A program made the translations under genes and the position numbers. Under the pieces are notes generated by a model that saw only the letters and a program-made list of their open reading frames with translations, was not told the origin of the DNA and ran no database searches. From an uncultured Eggerthellaceae bacterium (GTDB lineage: Bacteria > Actinomycetota > Coriobacteriia > Coriobacteriales > Eggerthellaceae), in the NCBI GenBank assembly GCA_910588435.1, contig CAJUPL010000001.1:62001-126000 (forward strand): a stretch of DNA of 64,000 nt, in the 5' to 3' direction. Shown in pieces: positions 1 to 8,384 of the stretch; the stretch's first letter is position 1; every line of letters starts with the position of its first letter.

Positions 1-1
1 C

Positions 2-688
2 GACGGCACGTATGAGTCTCCGTACTTCGTGACCGAGCCTGACTACACTGAATATGACGTTGAGGACCGCTACACCTGGGTCAAGTGCCCAGCCTACGCT
101 GGAAAGCCAATGGAGGCTGGCGGATTCTCCCGTATCCTGGCTGCTTATCAGCGCAACGTTCCATTCATCGTGGAGAACGTGGATGCCATGCTGGTGGCTC
201 TTGGCGCGAAGCCGGGTGACCTGTCAGTGCTGCAGAACACGCTCGGCCGCACGGCTGCTCGCCAGATCGAGACGCTCTACATCGCAGGCCTCATGAAGGA
301 GTGGACGCTTGAGCTCATGGAGGCCATCGCTGGCGGTGACTCTGACTACTTCAAGGAGCCGCTGACCACCACTGGTGAGGGCACTGGCTTCTGGGAGGCC
401 CCGCGTGGCGCTCTGTATCACTCTGAGAAGGTGACCAACAACAACATCGATGGTTACCAGATCATCATCCCGTCCACGTGGAACCTGGCGCCGATGAACG
501 CTGACGGCGTGCATGGCCCGATGGAGCAGGCGCTCATCGGATGCCCTGTGGAGGATGTGGAGATGCCGATCAACGCGCTTCGCACCGTTCACTCATTCGA
601 CCCGTGCACCGCTTGCGCTGTGCATATAACTGAGCCCGCCACTGGCAAGACTTTCAAGACGGTCACAAGCCCTTGGGGGGTGAAGTAG
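2..688 (+). CDS. hyaB: [NiFe] hydrogenase large subunit, C-terminal part (cut by window start)
   Basis: The reading frame is open from the first bases of the window, so the gene begins upstream and only about 228 C-terminal residues are seen. The decisive motif is DPCTACAVH at 599-625, the family's C-terminal DPCxxCxxH signature whose cysteines bind the Ni-Fe centre. It is followed by a 20-residue tail (626-685) that should be cut off by an endopeptidase after the His once nickel is inserted. A candidate protease is encoded at 2007-2573 in the same operon. The cytochrome b gene follows with no gap. The arrangement suggests a membrane-bound, H2-oxidising (group 1-type) enzyme; the subgroup is an inference because the N-terminal L1 motif and the small subunit lie outside the window. 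Confidence 0.95.
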   Translation, partial: DGTYESPYFVTEPDYTEYDVEDRYTWVKCPAYAGKPMEAGGFSRILAAYQRNVPFIVENVDAMLVALGAKPGDLSVLQNTLGRTAARQIETLYIAGLMKEWTLELMEAIAGGDSDYFKEPLTTTGEGTGFWEAPRGALYHSEKVTNNNIDGYQIIIPSTWNLAPMNADGVHGPMEQALIGCPVEDVEMPINALRTVHSFDPCTACAVHITEPATGKTFKTVTSPWGVK

Positions 689-1384
689 ATGGCGCATCTC
701 GCACATTATCGCGAAGCTCATCCAACGATCTTCGTCGTCACGCACTGGATCAACCTCATCTGCATGATCTGGCTGATCTTCTCCGGATTCATCATCCATT
801 ATCCGTTCATCGCGGGGCTGACCGGGATCTGCCGTGGCTCTCACGTGCTGTTCGGCTTCATCCTGTTCCTGAACATGATCTTCCGCGTGATCGCGTCCTT
901 CTTCGTGAAGACGTCTCCAACCGGAGGCACGCGCAAGCAGGAAGCTGACTACAAGTCATGGCTGCCTCAGAAGGACAACCGCCATCAGGCTCTGGAATGG
1001 ATCAAGTACTACCTGTTCCTGAAGAAGGATCATCCGCTTGGAGCAAAGCTTGGCGTTCCGCAGAAGCTGTCTTACCTGCTGATCCCCATCCTGATCCTCG
1101 TCATGTGGTGGACTGGCATGTGCATCTGGGCTCCTGTCATGGACATGGGTCCGTTCCAGTGGACCGTGAACCTGGTCGGTGGCGCAATGAGCATGAGGAT
1201 CATCCATTACTACCTCATGTTCGTGTTCATCATCTTCATGTTCATCCACATCTACCTTGCGAACGTGGAGAGCCTGGCACCTACCAAGCTCATGTTCTTC
1301 CACAAGGAGCATGGTGGACTGGTCTACGATCCTGAGCTCCACAACATCGTGGGCGAGGACATGGATCCGCATAAGGACAAGTAG
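689..1384 (+). CDS. hyaC: [NiFe] hydrogenase cytochrome b subunit
   Basis: A 231-residue integral membrane protein whose ATG directly follows the stop codon of the large subunit, so the two are probably translationally coupled. It shows at least four hydrophobic helices (about residues 14-36, 50-75, 125-150, 170-195). Histidines at residues 19, 52, 173 and 187 lie in or at the membrane segments; H173 and H187 in the last helix are spaced like the paired haem ligands of the family. The expected role is to anchor the hydrogenase dimer to the membrane and pass electrons from its iron-sulfur clusters to the quinone pool. The length matches the family (about 220-240 residues). The C-terminus is charged and cytoplasmic in character. 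Confidence 0.9.
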   Translation: MAHLAHYREAHPTIFVVTHWINLICMIWLIFSGFIIHYPFIAGLTGICRGSHVLFGFILFLNMIFRVIASFFVKTSPTGGTRKQEADYKSWLPQKDNRHQALEWIKYYLFLKKDHPLGAKLGVPQKLSYLLIPILILVMWWTGMCIWAPVMDMGPFQWTVNLVGGAMSMRIIHYYLMFVFIIFMFIHIYLANVESLAPTKLMFFHKEHGGLVYDPELHNIVGEDMDPHKDK

Positions 1385-1410
1385 TCCTAACGCAGACATC
1401 GTCTGACCTC

Positions 1411-1439
1411 GAAGCGGCGGCCATCTCGGCTGCCGCTTC
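1411..1439 (+). terminator. GC-rich hairpin after the cytochrome b gene
   Basis: An 8-bp perfect stem, GAAGCGGC (1411-1418) with GCCGCTTC (1432-1439), begins 26 bases after the hyaC stop. There is no T-run after it, so it is at best an attenuator or RNA-stabilising hairpin rather than a canonical intrinsic terminator. The larger hairpin at 1441-1509 follows directly. Confidence 0.4.
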
Positions 1440-1440
1440 T

Positions 1441-1509
1441 CATATATGACCCCCAAGGTCAATGACAGTTCCCCGTGCTTAATGTCATTGACCTTTCAGG
1501 TCATATATG
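1441..1509. repeat. Two-part perfect inverted repeat (69 nt), related copy at 35933
   Basis: Two nested perfect stems are visible: CATATATGACC (1441-1451) pairs with GGTCATATATG (1499-1509), and AAGGTCAATGACA (1455-1467) pairs with TGTCATTGACCTT (1483-1495). Three-base internal bulges separate them and a 15-base loop contains TTCCCCGTGCTTAA. A decayed copy with nearly the same loop lies at 35933-35980. The hairpin sits inside the hydrogenase operon between the cytochrome gene and the next membrane protein gene, where it could affect distal expression. Confidence 0.8.
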
Positions 1510-1591
1510 GACTGACCGGGGAGTTCTTGAGGATCTGGGTGATGCGAATCGTTTAAGATTCAAGCAAAGGGACATATGAGAAGGGAAGCGC

Positions 1592-2020
1592 ATGGCGAAG
1601 CTCACAGATGAGCAGATAAAGGCCGAAGAGGAATTCATGAGAGGCCTTCCGCGAATGAACGCGGGAGCATTCCTTATGCCAGCCATTTGGGGACCGGCGC
1701 ATGGGTTCTGGGTGACCATCTTGTACTATCCGGCATGGCTTGTAGCTGACAACATCTTCTACGCATGCTACGAACAGCCAACCGCTCTCTCCATCATATT
1801 GGCCATCCTCACGTTCGCAATATTGTTGGGCATCACCATCGCATTCGCCATAGTGGCTCAACCGATAGCCGCGCATAGGGCTGAAGAAAAAGGACGCACG
1901 CGGCAAGAATACTTGAGGCAAGAGAAGATATGGGTAGTCGTCAGCGCCATCATCGCTGTGGTCTTCCTAGTGCTGGCAACCTGGTACAACATCGCTTGGA
2001 GGCCGTATGTTGTCAGCTGA
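1592..2020 (+). CDS. Small membrane protein of the hydrogenase operon, unknown function
   Basis: A 142-residue protein with a charged N-terminus (about 20 residues) and three hydrophobic segments (about residues 29-55, 65-90 and 113-132). The start ATG is preceded by GAAGGGAAG at a suitable distance. Its 3' end overlaps the maturation protease gene by 14 bases, which ties it to the hydrogenase operon. I do not recognise a named family. Position between the cytochrome b subunit and the protease suggests a role in membrane anchoring, quinone-side assembly or a species-specific subunit, but this is inference from context only. The preceding 207-base gap carries two hairpins. Confidence 0.8.
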   Translation: MAKLTDEQIKAEEEFMRGLPRMNAGAFLMPAIWGPAHGFWVTILYYPAWLVADNIFYACYEQPTALSIILAILTFAILLGITIAFAIVAQPIAAHRAEEKGRTRQEYLRQEKIWVVVSAIIAVVFLVLATWYNIAWRPYVVS

Positions 2021-2573
2021 GGGCGCATCTGAGCGCGTCACCGTATTCTGCGTGGGCAACAGGCTCATGATGGACGATGGGCTAGGCCCTGCGGTATTCG
2101 ATGAGATCGAGGCTTCATATGAGCTTCCGCCCGAGGTTGAGATCTTGGACGTTGGCTGCATGAGCCTGAACATGGTCCAGACCGTTGATGATTCGGATCT
2201 GGTGATCACGGTTGATGCGGTTGATGGAACGGAAGAGGCGGCTGGCACCGTCTTCCAGTTCCAGCCCGAGGACATGGCGCGTCACTCTGGCGCCATGGCA
2301 TCGCTCCATGACCTGAAGCTCGTGGACCTCTTCGACGCTGCAACTCTCCTTGGCTATGAGGCAGAAGGCCTATGCTTGGGGATGCAGGTCATGAACAGGT
2401 CTCCAGAGTCAGTGACCATCGGGCTGTCTGAGCCGGTATTCAACGCGCTGCCTGATCTTGTTGATGCGCTCTTGGCCGCGCTTGTCCTCAGGGGCCACGT
2501 GGTCAGATCCAAGAGAGATGGCGAAGAGGTTGCACCTGGGTGGCATCATGAGATGGCATGCCTTGAGCCTTGA
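2007..2573 (+). CDS. hyaD: Hydrogenase maturation protease (HyaD/HybD family)
   Basis: A 188-residue protein of the nickel-dependent endopeptidase family that removes the C-terminal peptide of the large subunit after metal insertion. The N-terminal VFCVGNRLMMDDGLG matches the family's GxGNxLxxDDGxG signature. Two further expected metal ligands can be proposed: an Asp in LVITVDAVDG and a His in ASLHDLKLVDLF. The gene overlaps the upstream membrane protein by 14 bases and closes the operon. Its likely substrate is the large subunit encoded at the window start, whose tail is 20 residues. The C-terminal 25 residues (after about 165) are not part of the conserved core. Confidence 0.92.
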   Translation: MLSAEGASERVTVFCVGNRLMMDDGLGPAVFDEIEASYELPPEVEILDVGCMSLNMVQTVDDSDLVITVDAVDGTEEAAGTVFQFQPEDMARHSGAMASLHDLKLVDLFDAATLLGYEAEGLCLGMQVMNRSPESVTIGLSEPVFNALPDLVDALLAALVLRGHVVRSKRDGEEVAPGWHHEMACLEP

Positions 2574-2590
2574 TGCGCTTGTATTAGAAT
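2563..2590 (+). promoter_or_regulatory. Possible sigma-70-type promoter for mfd
   Basis: TTGAGC (2563-2568) and TAGAAT (2585-2590) are 16 bases apart, overlapping the 3' end of the protease gene and about 42 bases before the mfd start. Good spacing but an imperfect -35 box, so this is a candidate only. Confidence 0.35.
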
Positions 2591-2632
2591 CATCCAGTTC
2601 AGATACGGTCATGAAGGTGCGTTCGATACAAG

Positions 2633-5600
2633 ATGCTGATAGATTCCATAGCGAAGGCTCTGAAGAGGTCCGGTTGCCTTGATGGCTTCTGGGGCAAGCT
2701 GGATGAGCCGGAAGACGCAACGCTTGGGGTAGCCTCATCTGCGCGTCCCATGCTGGTTGCGGCAAGGTTCGCCATCCATCCACAGACCACGCTCTGCGTC
2801 ATATCCGGTGAAGATGCCGCTATCTCGCTTGCAAGGAACCTCAGGGCGTACTTAGGCGATGAGAGCGTGCTCCATTTCCCAGAGCGGGTGGATGTTCCAG
2901 GTTCTGGCAAGCCGGCTGATGCCAAGACGATGGCTCTTCGTGCAGAGGCGGCATGGGCACTGGCTTCTGTGAAAGAAGCTCTAGTGGTAGCAAGCGCGCA
3001 GTCGCTCATCCGCGCGCTCCCACCCGTGTCAGCCGAGGCATTCAAGCCAGTTCGCTTGAGGATCGGAGATGACCTTGCAGATGGGTCAGTTGACGGCGTG
3101 GATGACCTCTCGGGTTTGGCGAAGCTTCTGCAGTCAATGGGATATGAGAACACGGGTGAGCTTGAGGGAAGAGGAACGTTCGCGCTTCATGGTGGCACCC
3201 TTGATGTGTTCGCGGGCAACATGGCCTATCCGGTCCGCTTGGACTTCTTCGGGGATGAGGTGGAGGAGATCCGGCGGATCATCCCAACAACGGGACAGAC
3301 CATCTCCTCGGTGGAGAAGATCAGCATCTATCCCGTGACTGACGTGCCCCTTGATGCCGCTACGGAGACGAAGGCTAGGAAGGCCCTAGAGAAGCCAGCG
3401 CTCACTGACAAGCGATCGCGTGAGCTTCTGAACCTGCTTGATAGCAGATTGAACAGGGAAGTGGCATCCGCGCTCCTGCCATATGTGCACGGCAAGCTCT
3501 CCACGCTTGGGGATCATCTTGGCAAGCGCGATATGTGCGCCTTGATGGAGCCAAGGTCTTTGATGGACAACATGGCGAATTCGAAGGCTGACGCTGATGA
3601 GAAGATGTCCTCATCTGCTCTGCCACTGGGTGCCCTTCTGATGGAGCCTGCCGCTGTGAGCATGGGGGATTGCACGCGTGCAACGTATGTGTCCATCATG
3701 CAGGTTGGATCTGCTGCAGATGATGATCTTCCAGTGAAGCGGCCAGACGTCTCAGGCAATGAGGAGAGGCTCTTCGGCAAGATGCGCAACTGGATGGAGG
3801 CCAGGTATCTCTGCATCTTCAGCGTGCCGGATGCAAGGGCCAGGAAGTCCATGGAGCTTGAGTTCGTCGATAGGTCCCTTCCTATCCACGCGGTCTCAGA
3901 TGACGAAGATGATGAGCCCTTGAAGCGCGGCGTGGTCAACATCACAGAAGCTGACATCCCCTTGGGCCTCATCATCCCGAAGGCGAAGCTGGCTTTGGTG
4001 TCAATCGATGACATGCGCAGGATGAACTCCGAGGCAAGGCAGCGCAGAGCCGTGGACATAACGGAGATAACGTTCCCGTATGCACCTGGTGACTATGTGG
4101 TCCATTCCACGTACGGCATCGCCTTGTTCAAGGACATCATCCGGCGCGACATGGATGGCGTGGAGCGTGACTACATAGAGCTTGATTATGCCGAAGGGGA
4201 CAAGCTCTTCTTGCCTATAGACCAGTTCGACAAGGTGACCAGATACGTGGGACCGGAGGACGTGAAGCCGAAGATCACCCGCTTGGATAGCTCAGATTGG
4301 TCGCGCGCCATGAAGCGCGCGCGGGCTGCAACGCGCAAGCTGGCATTCGATCTGGTGGATGTGTACGCCAGGCGCGCCCAGGCGAAGGGCCGCTCATTCA
4401 ATGTTCGAACTCCGTGGATGCAGCAGATGGAGGAGAGCTTCCCGTATCAGGAGACGCCCGACCAGCTGACCGCTATACAGGACGTGTTCGCTGATATGGA
4501 ATCCACGAAGCCCATGGATAGGCTCATCTGCGGAGACGTGGGTTTCGGGAAGACCGAGGTTGCCATAAGGGCTGCCTTCGCCGCCGCTCAAGACAAGCGG
4601 CAGGTGATGGTCCTCTGTCCAACCACCATCTTGGCGCAACAGCATTACATGAGCTTCAAGGAACGCATGGAGCCCTTCGGCTTGCGCGTTGATGTGCTGT
4701 CGCGCTTTCGCACGCCCAAGGAGCAAGAAGCAAGCTTGGAGGCGTTCGCAAGGGGAGAGGTGGATGTCTTGGTGGGTACGCATCGCTTGCTCTCAAGGGA
4801 TGTGAACCCGAAGGACCTGGGGCTTGTGATCATAGATGAGGAGCAGCGCTTCGGCGTGGGTCACAAGGAGCAGTTCAAGAACCTGCGCGAATCCGTTGAC
4901 GTGCTCACGCTGTCAGCCACCCCCATCCCGCGCACAATGCAGATGGCAACGTCGGGCGTTCGCGACATGAGCCTGATCTTGACTCCTCCAGATGACAGGC
5001 TTCCTGTGAAAGTGCATGTTGGCGAATGGGACCCGGATGTGGTGTCTGCGGCCATCAGGTATGAGCTTGCGCGCAAGGGGCAGGTGTATTACGTGAGCAA
5101 CCGTGTCCGCACCATAGACGATGCGCTCGCCCGCGTGGCCTCTGCTGCCCCCGAGGCAAGGGTGGGTGTGGCCCACGGCAAGATGACCAAGGATGAGCTT
5201 GAGCGCGTGATGGAGGATTTCGCCGCTGGCAACATAGACGTCATGGTGGCAACCACCATCATCGAGAGCGGCATTGACAACCCGCATACGAACACGCTGA
5301 TAATAGAGGACTCGCAGAGGCTGGGGCTGTCGCAGATGTATCAGCTGAAGGGTCGCGTTGGCAGGTCTAGCACGCAAGCCTACGCGTACTTCATGTTCCC
5401 TGAGGACGCATACCTCACAGAGGACGCGCACGCCAGGTTGGAGGCGCTCGCAGACAATCAGGATCTTGGCAGCGGGATGCGCATCGCGCTGAAGGACTTG
5501 GAGATCAGAGGCGCGGGGGATATACTGGGCGCTGAGCAGTCCGGCAACATGAGCCAGGTGGGCTTCGACCTGTTCTCTCAGATGCTCCAGCGTGCTGTGA

Positions 5601-6109
5601 TGGAGATGCGTGAGTCCCCTGATGGCAAGGCGCTCCTTGAGCGGGATATGTCCGATGTCACGGTGAGCATCGAAGGGCGCGCGTATCTGTCAGAGGAGTA
5701 CGTTCCTGACATCTCTGAGCGAGTCATCTGGTACAGGCGCATCGCGTGCGCATATGATGTTGATGAGGTTGACGCGTTGGAGCAGGACCTTGCGCGTGAG
5801 CATCCGGGCATGCCGGAGGAGGCGAAGAACCTGTTCAGCAAGGCGCGCCTCCGCGCGTATGCAGCAAGGAAGGGCGCGTCGAACATCTCTGTGAGCGCAG
5901 GCAAGCTGAACATCGAAGGCATCGCGCTGGATAGGGAACAGAGGATAGCGCTCAAGCGCTCAGGCGGCAGATACTTGCCTGAGAAGCGCAAGACCATCGT
6001 GCCGATGAGTCGTGTTCGCAAAGCTGATGATGAGACCTCAGACCCAGCGTCTGATATCTTTGGATACATGAGAGGATTCTTGGAAGGAGAGGTTCCTGAT
6101 GGCGAATGA
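2633..6109 (+). CDS. mfd: Transcription-repair coupling factor Mfd
   Basis: An 1158-residue protein, the normal length for Mfd. It removes RNA polymerase stalled at DNA lesions and recruits UvrA. The N-terminal third is the UvrB-like part; the RNA-polymerase-interaction domain begins near residue 480 (YAPGDYVVHSTYGIALF). The helicase core follows: Walker A GDVGFGKTEV near residue 635, a DEEQ box (IIDEEQRFGVGHKE) near 735, and the translocase motifs through about residue 950 (QLKGRVGRSSTQAYAYF). A TRCF C-terminal domain ends the protein. There is no strong ribosome site directly before the ATG, so the exact start is less certain than the rest. The stop overlaps the gltX start by 11 bases. Confidence 0.97.
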   Translation: MLIDSIAKALKRSGCLDGFWGKLDEPEDATLGVASSARPMLVAARFAIHPQTTLCVISGEDAAISLARNLRAYLGDESVLHFPERVDVPGSGKPADAKTMALRAEAAWALASVKEALVVASAQSLIRALPPVSAEAFKPVRLRIGDDLADGSVDGVDDLSGLAKLLQSMGYENTGELEGRGTFALHGGTLDVFAGNMAYPVRLDFFGDEVEEIRRIIPTTGQTISSVEKISIYPVTDVPLDAATETKARKALEKPALTDKRSRELLNLLDSRLNREVASALLPYVHGKLSTLGDHLGKRDMCALMEPRSLMDNMANSKADADEKMSSSALPLGALLMEPAAVSMGDCTRATYVSIMQVGSAADDDLPVKRPDVSGNEERLFGKMRNWMEARYLCIFSVPDARARKSMELEFVDRSLPIHAVSDDEDDEPLKRGVVNITEADIPLGLIIPKAKLALVSIDDMRRMNSEARQRRAVDITEITFPYAPGDYVVHSTYGIALFKDIIRRDMDGVERDYIELDYAEGDKLFLPIDQFDKVTRYVGPEDVKPKITRLDSSDWSRAMKRARAATRKLAFDLVDVYARRAQAKGRSFNVRTPWMQQMEESFPYQETPDQLTAIQDVFADMESTKPMDRLICGDVGFGKTEVAIRAAFAAAQDKRQVMVLCPTTILAQQHYMSFKERMEPFGLRVDVLSRFRTPKEQEASLEAFARGEVDVLVGTHRLLSRDVNPKDLGLVIIDEEQRFGVGHKEQFKNLRESVDVLTLSATPIPRTMQMATSGVRDMSLILTPPDDRLPVKVHVGEWDPDVVSAAIRYELARKGQVYYVSNRVRTIDDALARVASAAPEARVGVAHGKMTKDELERVMEDFAAGNIDVMVATTIIESGIDNPHTNTLIIEDSQRLGLSQMYQLKGRVGRSSTQAYAYFMFPEDAYLTEDAHARLEALADNQDLGSGMRIALKDLEIRGAGDILGAEQSGNMSQVGFDLFSQMLQRAVMEMRESPDGKALLERDMSDVTVSIEGRAYLSEEYVPDISERVIWYRRIACAYDVDEVDALEQDLAREHPGMPEEAKNLFSKARLRAYAARKGASNISVSAGKLNIEGIALDREQRIALKRSGGRYLPEKRKTIVPMSRVRKADDETSDPASDIFGYMRGFLEGEVPDGE

Positions 6110-7709
6110 GGTGAGCAGGGTGAGGGTCAGGTTCGCGCCTTCTCCAACGGGCATGCTGCATCTGGGCGGTGCGCGCACTGCTGTGTATAACTGGGCGTTC
6201 GCGCGCTCTCAAGGCGGTAACTTCATCTTGAGGATCGAAGACACTGATCCTGAGCGCTCTACTGAGGAGAACGTGCAGATCATCCTGCGTGCCATGAGGT
6301 GGCTCGGGCTTGACTGGGATGAGGGTCCTGAGGTTGGCGGAAGCGTTGGCCCATACTTTCAAACGCAGAGGATGGAGACGTATTCTGCGGCCTTGCAGGA
6401 GCTGAAATCCAAGGGGAATGCATATCCGTGCTTCTGCACGAAGGAGAGGCTTGACGCTTGCAGGAAAGAAGCGGAAGCCAAAGAGGGCGGCTACTCTGGG
6501 TATGACGGGCACTGCAGGGACATCCCCGCGAATGAAGCCCGCGCGCGCATAGATGCTGGTGAGCCTCATGTGTGGCGCCTTCGCGTGCCGGAGGGCCATG
6601 GCCCCATCAAGTTCCAAGATGCCGTCTATGGGGATATGTCATTCCCGGCAGACGTCATGGATGACCTGATCTTGGTCCGCTCTGACGGCTCTCCAACGTA
6701 CAACTTCGCCGTTGTGTGCGATGACGCGAACATGGGCATCACGCATGTGATCCGCGGAGATGACCATCTGTCCAACACCCCAAGGCAGATACTCATATAC
6801 GAGGCTCTGGGCTTCGATGTGCCTACGTTCGCGCATCTCCCCATGATCTTGGGGCCTGATGGCAAGAAGCTGTCAAAGCGCCATGGGGCAACGAATGTGG
6901 AAGACTACAGGGACAGGGGATATCTGCCAGATGCCATGGTGAACTATCTGGCACTGCTTGGGTGGTCGCTTGATGGAGAGACCACTGAGATACCACGGGA
7001 CGTCCTTGCTAGCAAGTTCAGCTTGGATCGCATCTCCAAGAAGGATGCTGTCTTCGATGAGGACAAGCTCACTTGGCTTGATGGCGTGTACACCAGAGGG
7101 CTTGATGAGCAGAAGTGGTTCGACGTTGCCATTCCGTGGTTGGCGTATGCGAACTGGCTCGGCTCAAGCGCGCCCGTTGGCGTGAACATGGTTAGCAGTC
7201 TTGATAAGAATCAGCAGAAGGAAAGGCTGGCGTCCCTGTTGGCGCCTTGGGATGAGGTGCCAGCGGAGGAGTGGCAGGGCAAGCTGGCTGACGTCTCTGA
7301 CAGGCGCGAGTGGTATCTGCAGGCTTACCCGTTGGTGGTGGAGCGACAGAACACCTTCAATGAGATCCCGGATAAGCTGGCATACCTCTTCTGGGGTCCG
7401 AACGTGCAGCTTGATGAGAAGAGCGCGAACAAGGTGCTCCTGAAGGATCCTGAGCGTGCAAAGCAGGCGCTGCAGATCTGCCGCGAGGTTTTGGCATCTG
7501 ATGGCATTGCTTGGGAGGCAGAGGCTTTGCAGCAAGAGTGCAGGGATAAGGGAGAGGCAGCTGAGATCAAGCCAAAGGACCTCTTCCAGCCTCTGCGCGT
7601 GGCCATAGCTGGCAACATGGTGTCCCCGCCTCTGTTCGAGTCCATAGTGATGCTTCCACGCGAAGACGTCCTTGCGCGCATAGATGGCGTGATGGCGAAG
7701 GTGTTCTGA
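6099..7709 (+). CDS. gltX: Glutamyl-tRNA synthetase
   Basis: A 536-residue class I aminoacyl-tRNA synthetase. The HIGH-type signature is in FAPSPTGMLHLGGARTA (residues about 11-27) and the KMSKS-type loop is KLSKRHG near residue 256. It charges tRNA with glutamate in the cytoplasm. It is somewhat longer than the usual 470-500 residues, mainly in the C-terminal anticodon-binding half. Whether it discriminates against tRNA-Gln cannot be read from the sequence. The start overlaps the end of mfd, so the two are probably co-transcribed. A hairpin-rich repeat begins about 45 bases after the stop. Confidence 0.96.
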   Translation: MANEVSRVRVRFAPSPTGMLHLGGARTAVYNWAFARSQGGNFILRIEDTDPERSTEENVQIILRAMRWLGLDWDEGPEVGGSVGPYFQTQRMETYSAALQELKSKGNAYPCFCTKERLDACRKEAEAKEGGYSGYDGHCRDIPANEARARIDAGEPHVWRLRVPEGHGPIKFQDAVYGDMSFPADVMDDLILVRSDGSPTYNFAVVCDDANMGITHVIRGDDHLSNTPRQILIYEALGFDVPTFAHLPMILGPDGKKLSKRHGATNVEDYRDRGYLPDAMVNYLALLGWSLDGETTEIPRDVLASKFSLDRISKKDAVFDEDKLTWLDGVYTRGLDEQKWFDVAIPWLAYANWLGSSAPVGVNMVSSLDKNQQKERLASLLAPWDEVPAEEWQGKLADVSDRREWYLQAYPLVVERQNTFNEIPDKLAYLFWGPNVQLDEKSANKVLLKDPERAKQALQICREVLASDGIAWEAEALQQECRDKGEAAEIKPKDLFQPLRVAIAGNMVSPPLFESIVMLPREDVLARIDGVMAKVF

Positions 7710-7754
7710 CAGGCAAGGCCCTTCCTCCTCAATAGCAGGCTGCTGCACCCCCCC

Positions 7755-8016
7755 CCTTGCGGGCGTCTCCATTGGAGACGCAGCATTGCCCCCTCCTCAA
7801 TAGTGGGCGGCTGCATTGCAGCCGCAGTTGCACGCTAGTGCAACGTAACGCAGGCGATAGCCTGCGAACACCCGGCACCCAGCAACTGGTCAGGCAAGGT
7901 GGCCTGGCGCAGACCAACTATCCGGGTGTTTCGGGCTAACGCCCTCATTTCGCTGTGCTGTCGCACAGCTGCGTCGGCAATGCCGACACCCACTCTTAGG
8001 GGGACGCCCACTCTTA
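7755..8016 (+). repeat. Structured intergenic repeat, copy A
   Basis: A chain of hairpins. Two tandem 5' modules: GCGTCTCCATTGGAGACGC (7763-7781) and GCGGCTGCATTGCAGCCGC (7807-7825). Then GTTGCAC/GTGCAAC (7827-7844) and CGCAGGC/GCCTGCG (7849-7866). A core closed by AACACCCGG (7867-7875) with CCGGGTGTT (7922-7930) encloses TGGTC/GACCA and CAGGC/GCCTG. After the core: GGGC/GCCC (7933-7944), GCTGTGC/GCACAGC (7952-7969) and the 3' module GTCGGCAATGCCGAC (7973-7987), ending in CCCACTCTTAG plus a second CGCCCACTCTT. It starts about 45 bases after the gltX stop, in the same direction. Open frames across it lack ribosome sites and are not considered genes. Confidence 0.88.
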
Positions 8017-8105
8017 AAAAAGAGGGAGGCTTATAAGAGAGTACGCGTCTGATCTTGAGGAGGTGTCTACTGGAGGAGGGACGATCGCTCACCTATCTAT
8101 CCTAG

Positions 8106-8262
8106 AAGTGGGCGTCTCCATTGGAGACGCAGCATTGCCCCCTCTCCACCTGTGGGCGCTTGCATTGCAAGCGCAGCATTGCGATGAGCAATGCGTAACT
8201 TGCCCGACAGGGCAAGAGCACCCGGAAGCTAGCAACTGGTCAGGAAAGATGGCCTGACGCAG
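8106..8262 (+). repeat. Structured intergenic repeat, copy B (3' truncated)
   Basis: Two tandem 5' modules, GCGTCTCCATTGGAGACGC (8112-8130) and GCGCTTGCATTGCAAGCGC (8156-8174), are followed by GCATTGC/GCAATGC (8176-8194) and CTTGCCC/GGGCAAG (8199-8216). The core begins (CACCCGG 8219-8225, CTGGTCAGG) but its closing CCGGGTG and all 3' hairpins are missing; the sequence diverges after CCTGACGCAG. Compared with copy A, both internal stems have different sequences yet pair perfectly. Bases 8017-8105 between the copies hold a short CTCTTA/TAAGAG inverted repeat and nothing else that I can identify. Confidence 0.85.
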
Positions 8263-8384
8263 CATCGCGATAGGCTGGATGATGGAGAGAATGTGAATTC
8301 GATAGGGGTGCCTGCCTGTGATCATATCGCTTGCTAGCTGTTACGATATCGTTGACCTTAAGTATGCGATCAAGGAGATGGCTC

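Noticed and set aside
7755..8262. CRISPR array
   Set aside because: The repeats are palindromic modules of differing sequence without regular spacers, and there are no cas genes in the window.
7757..8325. Several 60-88 codon open frames on both strands across the repeats (similar ones at 13504-13695, 35475-36072, 38843-39148 and 42428-42673)
   Set aside because: They translate the hairpin repeats in varying frames, have no ribosome sites, and sequence changes follow base pairing rather than codons.
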